Source: an uncultured bacterium
GTDB taxonomy: Bacteria; Planctomycetota; Phycisphaerae; Phycisphaerales; UBA1924
DNA length: 6,015 nt
NCBI GenBank assembly: GCA_938003595.1
Contig: CALKYH010000235.1
Span: forward strand, 1 to 6,015
Reading direction: 5' to 3'
The notes beneath the pieces were generated by a model. The model was not told the origin of the DNA. It did no database searches and was given only the letters and a program-made list of their open reading frames with translations. Position 1 is the first letter of the stretch, and each line of letters begins with the position of its first letter. Position numbers and translations under genes: made by a program. Shown in pieces: positions 1 through 6,015 of the stretch.

Positions 1-3055
<3,055 letters not shown>

Positions 3056-3065
3056 GATGTCACAT

Positions 3066-3071
3066 CTCTCC
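3066..3071 (-). promoter_or_regulatory. Ribosome binding site of the giant secreted protein
   Basis: On the minus strand GGAGAG lies 10 bases before the ATG at 3055. It matches the Shine-Dalgarno core well and supports this start, which also places the signal peptide at the very N-terminus. An ATG closer to this site (minus strand, 3063-3065) is followed directly by TGA and is not usable. Confidence 0.65.
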
Positions 3072-3166
3072 AACCGGACCCAGAATCACCCGCACGCCGT
3101 CCACACGACGACGCAAGACGCGGCACAATTACAAAGCCGGCCGGATCGATACAAGAAAAATATTCA

Positions 3167-3182
3167 CAACCAATATTGGTTG
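3167..3182. promoter_or_regulatory. Perfect 16-base palindrome, possible operator
   Basis: CAACCAATATTGGTTG equals its own reverse complement over all 16 bases with no central spacer. It lies 112 bases upstream of the ATG at 3055 and on the minus strand overlaps the weak -35 candidate. A spacerless dyad suits a dimeric DNA-binding regulator better than an RNA hairpin, though a stem of six pairs with an ATAT loop is possible. The T-rich run that follows on the minus strand (3156-3162) starts four bases after the dyad, so a poor terminator cannot be excluded. The cognate regulator is unknown. Confidence 0.4.
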
Positions 3183-3238
3183 CAGATCAGTAAACCTCTG
3201 CTTTGTGCAATCAACTCTCCGATAACCATCCCCCGCGC

Positions 3239-3252
3239 CGCACATCTGTGCG
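3239..3252. repeat. Short dyad with 6-base arms
   Basis: CGCACA and TGTGCG flank a 2-base centre (TC). The arms are perfect. It lies in the gap upstream of the secreted protein gene and might be a second protein-binding site, or chance. No T-run follows on either strand. Confidence 0.2.
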
Positions 3253-3286
3253 AAACCCGCCTCCGAAACCAACACTTCTGTGCTTT

Positions 3287-3299
3287 GCAGAAAATCTGC
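3287..3299. repeat. Small inverted repeat 26 bases past the glucosidase stop
   Basis: GCAGA and TCTGC enclose a 3-base loop (AAA on the plus strand). It could fold in the 3' untranslated part of the glucosidase mRNA, but the stem is only five pairs and is followed on the minus strand by AAAGC, not a T-run, so it is not a standard intrinsic terminator. Confidence 0.2.
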
Positions 3300-3324
3300 G
3301 TCCCCGCGGTTCATTCGTTGGCGA

Positions 3325-6015
3325 TCAAGCCCCGGAAGAGCCATTCGGCCCGGCATCCGCCGCCCTTCCCTCCCCCGGCCGCCAGTCATCGCAGATCAAC
3401 CGCGCGATCAGCGCCGTCCAGCCCGTCTGATGGCTCGCCCCCAGTCCCTTGCCGCTGTCGCCGTGGAAGTACTCGTGGAACAGCGCCAGCTCCTTGTAGT
3501 GCGGATCGTTCGCGTAGCGCTCGTCCCCGCCCATGCACGGCCGGCCCCCGTCCGGACCCGGCAGGAACAGCGTGATCAGCCGCCGCCGCAGCTCGTGCGC
3601 CACCTCCGACAGCCGCACCTTCCGCCCCGACCCCGTCGGGCACTCGACCATCAGCGAGCCCTCGTAGAAGTGGTCGTACTTCTCCAGCGTCTCCACCAGC
3701 AGATAGTTCAAGGGCATCCACACCGGCCCGCGCCAGTTCGAGTTCCCCCCGAACAGCGAGGTGTCCGACTCCCCCGGCGTGTAGTCCACACGCCACTCCC
3801 GGTCCCCCACCGTCAGCACATACGGCCGGTCCCGGTGCGCCTTTGACACGCTCCGCACCCCGTGGTCCGACAGCATCTCCGACTCGTCCAGCACATACCG
3901 CAGCGTCCGCACCAGCCGGTCCATCGACGCCGCGGCCAGCAATCGCCTCGCCCGCACCTCTTCGTCGTCCCCCTCCAGCTCGCAGGTCGCCATGTACGAG
4001 ATGTGCCGCGCCAGGTCCTTGCGGTGCTCCAGGAACCAGTCCATCCGCTTCTTGAACCCCGGCAGGTGATCGATCACCCGCTCGTCCAGCACCTCCGCCG
4101 CGAACAGCGGCACCACGCCCACCAGCGACCGCACCCGCAGCTGCACCGACTCGCCGCCCATCAGCAGCTGGTCGTAATAGAACCCGTCCTGCTCGTCCCA
4201 CAGACCGCCCCCGCCGTGCGCGTTCATCGCGTCCGTGATCGCCACGAAGTGCTCGAAGAACTTCGACGCCACATCCTCGTACGCCGGGTCGCCGTCGGCC
4301 AGCTCCAGCGCCATGCCCAGCATCGTCCCGCAGTAGAACGCCATCCACGCCGTGCCGTCCGCCTGCTCCAGGCGCAGCCCGCTCGGCAGCGGACGCGAAC
4401 GATCAAAGACGCCGATGTTGTCCAGACCCAGGAACCCGCCGCCGAAGATGTTCTTGCCGTCCGGGTCCTTCCGATTCACCCACCAGGTGAAGTTCAGCAG
4501 CAGCTTGTGGAACACCCTCTCCAGGAACAGCCGGTCCCGCTGGCCCCGCGGCCCCGTCAGCTTGTACATCCGCCAGCACGCCCACGCGTGCACCGGCGGG
4601 TTCACATCCCCCAGCGCAAACTCGTACGCCGGGATCTGCCCGTTCGGGTGCATGTACCACTCGCGCAGGAACAGGATGAGCTGCTCCTTCGCGAACTCCG
4701 GATCAATCCGCGCGATCGCGATGACATGGAACGCCAGGTCCCACGACGCGTACCACGGGTACTCCCACTTGTCCGGCATGAGCACGATGTCGCGGTTGAA
4801 CAGGTGCGTCCACTCCGCGTTCCGTCCGCTCTTGCGTGACTCCGGCGGCGCCGGCCCCGCGGGATCGCCCTCGAGCCAGTCCTTCACCACGTAGTAGTAG
4901 AACTGCTTGCTCCACAGCAGCCCCGCGAACGCCTGCCGCACGACGTTCTTCTCCTCGTCGCTCAGCGTCGCCGGGACCTTGCTCGCGAAGAACTCGCGCG
5001 CCTCGCGCTCGCGATCCGCGAACACCCGCTCGAACCCCGCCCCCACCGCCTCGTCCGCCGTCGCCGCCGCCTCCTCCTCCGGCGCAAGCCGCATCCGCAG
5101 CTCGACCTTCCCGCCCGCCGGGATCTTCAACGCGTACCACGCCGCGGCCTTGGTCCCCACGCCCTCGTCGCTCACCGCGCCCTCGTCCCCGCGGATCACC
5201 AGCTCGTGGAACCCGTCCTTCACCCAGCGCCCCTTGTTCGGCGCTCCGAACAGGCGCTCGTTGTTCGTCTCGTTGTCCGTGAACACCAGCCGCGGCGCCT
5301 TGCCGCCCGGCCCCGCGCCGAAGTGCATGACATTCCGCCCCAGCGAGTCATGCTCCGACACGATCGTCCGCTCGCGCAGCGTCTCGATCCGCGCCTTGTC
5401 CCAGCACCCCTCGTGCTCGCACTCCCACGACCAGGTGTTCCGCGCCCACAGCGTCGGCAACGCATGGATCGTCGCCGCCTCCGGCCCGCGGTTGTAGATC
5501 GTCACGCGGATGCACAGATCGTCCGGCGACGCCTTCGCGTACTCCGCGTACACATCGAAGTACCGGCTCTCCGCGAACACCCCCGTGTCCGCCAGCTCGA
5601 ACTCGGCGTCCTCTCGACCCCGCCGCGCGTTCTCCTGCGTGAGCGCCTCGTACGGAAACGCCGCCTGCGGGTACTTGTAGAGCGCCCGCATGTACGAGTG
5701 CGTCGGCGTGGAGTCCAGGTAGTAGTACTCCTCCTTCACATCCTCGCCGTGGTTGCCCTCCGGCCCCGTCAAGCCGAACAGGCGCTCCTTCAGGATCGTG
5801 TCCTTGCCGTTCCACAGCGCCAGCGCGAAGCACACGCGGCACTCGCGGTCCGTGATCCCCAGCAACCCGTCCTCGCCCCACCGATACGCGCGGCTCCGCG
5901 CGTGATCGTGCGGGAAGTAGGTCCAGCATGAGCCGTCCGCCGAGTAATCCTCGCGCACCGTCCCCCACTGCCGCTCGCTCAGATAGGGCCCCCACCGCTT
6001 CCAGTTCTTCGCGCG
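3325..6015 (-). CDS. GH63 / MGH1-like glucosidase, 5' end just outside window
   Basis: The frame runs from the window edge to the TGA at 3325-3327: 896 codons plus stop. Residue numbers below count from the GTG at 5958. Upstream of that codon the frame continues for 19 codons to the edge with family-like sequence (WGPYLSERQWGTVREDYS), so the true start lies outside and probably only a short segment is missing. The opening, with FPHDHARSRAYRWGEDG, is typical of the large bacterial proteins annotated as glucosidase with an MGH1-like domain. An N-terminal beta-rich half (to about 300) is followed by an (alpha/alpha)6 barrel containing YASWDLAFH (D407, likely general acid), WDEQDGFYYD (587-596), NSNWRGPVW (739-747) and HEYFHGD...GLGASHQTGW (E829, likely general base). 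Catalytic roles are assigned by analogy with GH63 and mannosylglycerate hydrolase enzymes. No signal peptide can be seen, as the N-terminus is missing; cytoplasmic action on a small alpha-glucoside or glucosyl compatible solute is plausible, but the substrate is unknown. Length is normal and no frameshift is seen. Confidence 0.93.
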   Translation of the reverse strand, partial: RAKNWKRWGPYLSERQWGTVREDYSADGSCWTYFPHDHARSRAYRWGEDGLLGITDRECRVCFALALWNGKDTILKERLFGLTGPEGNHGEDVKEEYYYLDSTPTHSYMRALYKYPQAAFPYEALTQENARRGREDAEFELADTGVFAESRYFDVYAEYAKASPDDLCIRVTIYNRGPEAATIHALPTLWARNTWSWECEHEGCWDKARIETLRERTIVSEHDSLGRNVMHFGAGPGGKAPRLVFTDNETNNERLFGAPNKGRWVKDGFHELVIRGDEGAVSDEGVGTKAAAWYALKIPAGGKVELRMRLAPEEEAAATADEAVGAGFERVFADREREAREFFASKVPATLSDEEKNVVRQAFAGLLWSKQFYYYVVKDWLEGDPAGPAPPESRKSGRNAEWTHLFNRDIVLMPDKWEYPWYASWDLAFHVIAIARIDPEFAKEQLILFLREWYMHPNGQIPAYEFALGDVNPPVHAWACWRMYKLTGPRGQRDRLFLERVFHKLLLNFTWWVNRKDPDGKNIFGGGFLGLDNIGVFDRSRPLPSGLRLEQADGTAWMAFYCGTMLGMALELADGDPAYEDVASKFFEHFVAITDAMNAHGGGGLWDEQDGFYYDQLLMGGESVQLRVRSLVGVVPLFAAEVLDERVIDHLPGFKKRMDWFLEHRKDLARHISYMATCELEGDDEEVRARRLLAAASMDRLVRTLRYVLDESEMLSDHGVRSVSKAHRDRPYVLTVGDREWRVDYTPGESDTSLFGGNSNWRGPVWMPLNYLLVETLEKYDHFYEGSLMVECPTGSGRKVRLSEVAHELRRRLITLFLPGPDGGRPCMGGDERYANDPHYKELALFHEYFHGDSGKGLGASHQTGWTALIARLICDDWRPGEGRAADAGPNGSSGA

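Larger units (their letters stand above)
3056..3324. other. AT-enriched intergenic region with several dyads
   Basis: These 269 bases separate the glucosidase stop from the start of the secreted protein gene. They hold no convincing gene on either strand, although open frames of the flanking shadows cross them. Base composition drops sharply in G+C, most clearly at 3150-3215. Dyads are at 3167-3182, 3239-3252 and 3287-3299. No hairpin followed directly by a T-run, as expected of an intrinsic terminator for the glucosidase, is present. No strong -35/-10 pair stands out for the downstream gene; the best weak candidate on the minus strand is TTGGTT (3168-3173), 16 bases, TATCGA (3146-3151), only three of six matches in each box. 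Confidence 0.6.

Noticed and set aside
3156..3182. Palindrome plus T-rich run as terminator of the glucosidase
   Set aside because: The stem is AT-rich at its centre, not GC-rich, and the T-run does not follow directly; the position more than 140 bases after the stop is also late. Kept only as an alternative.
3386..4348. 320-codon minus-strand frame overlapping the glucosidase
   Set aside because: Ala/Gly/Arg-rich shifted reading of the same strand, without motifs; the glucosidase frame carries the conserved barrel motifs without interruption.
3862..4839. 325-codon open frame on the plus strand opposite the glucosidase
   Set aside because: Composition is dominated by Arg, Pro, His, Gln and Val as expected from the complement of a high-GC gene; no ribosome site or recognisable motif, and it is fully inside a well-supported gene.
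5958..5958. GTG at 5958 as the glucosidase start
   Set aside because: The frame stays open upstream to the edge with conserved family-like sequence rich in Trp and Arg, so the start lies outside the window and the GTG codes an internal Val.

Overview
This is a high-GC window (about two-thirds G+C by eye) with two long protein genes, both on the minus strand and both cut by a window edge. A planctomycete is the most likely source, perhaps of the Phycisphaerae type. The reasons are the G+C, a very large secreted protein combining FG-GAP, dockerin and thrombospondin type 3-like calcium loops, and a large cytoplasmic glucosidase next to it. This taxonomic call is inference from gene style; there is no rRNA or marker gene here.

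Layout, read along the minus strand. From the right edge (6015) to 3325 runs an almost complete glucosidase of the GH63 / MGH1-like (alpha/alpha)6-barrel group, missing only a short N-terminus. A 269-base gap (3056-3324) follows, clearly richer in A+T than the genes. It holds a perfect 16-base palindrome, two shorter dyads and a ribosome binding site for the next gene. From 3055 to the left edge runs one uninterrupted reading frame of 1018 codons with no stop. It encodes the N-terminal part of a giant modular exported protein: signal peptide, two FG-GAP-like repeats, a two-loop dockerin, two tandem beta-rich (Ig-like) units, a thrombospondin type 3-like Asp/Gly array, then further beta-rich modules resembling those I recall from very large planctomycete surface or RHS-type proteins. 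Its C-terminus lies outside the window.

Nothing shows that the two genes work together. One product looks cytoplasmic and metabolic, the other exported and probably surface-associated or secreted. The gap and its dyads suggest the exported protein has its own promoter. I see no tRNA, rRNA, CRISPR array, insertion sequence or integrase. The points most worth following up are the internal dockerin, the approximately 88-residue duplication, the change in codon usage inside the large gene, and the 16-base palindrome.
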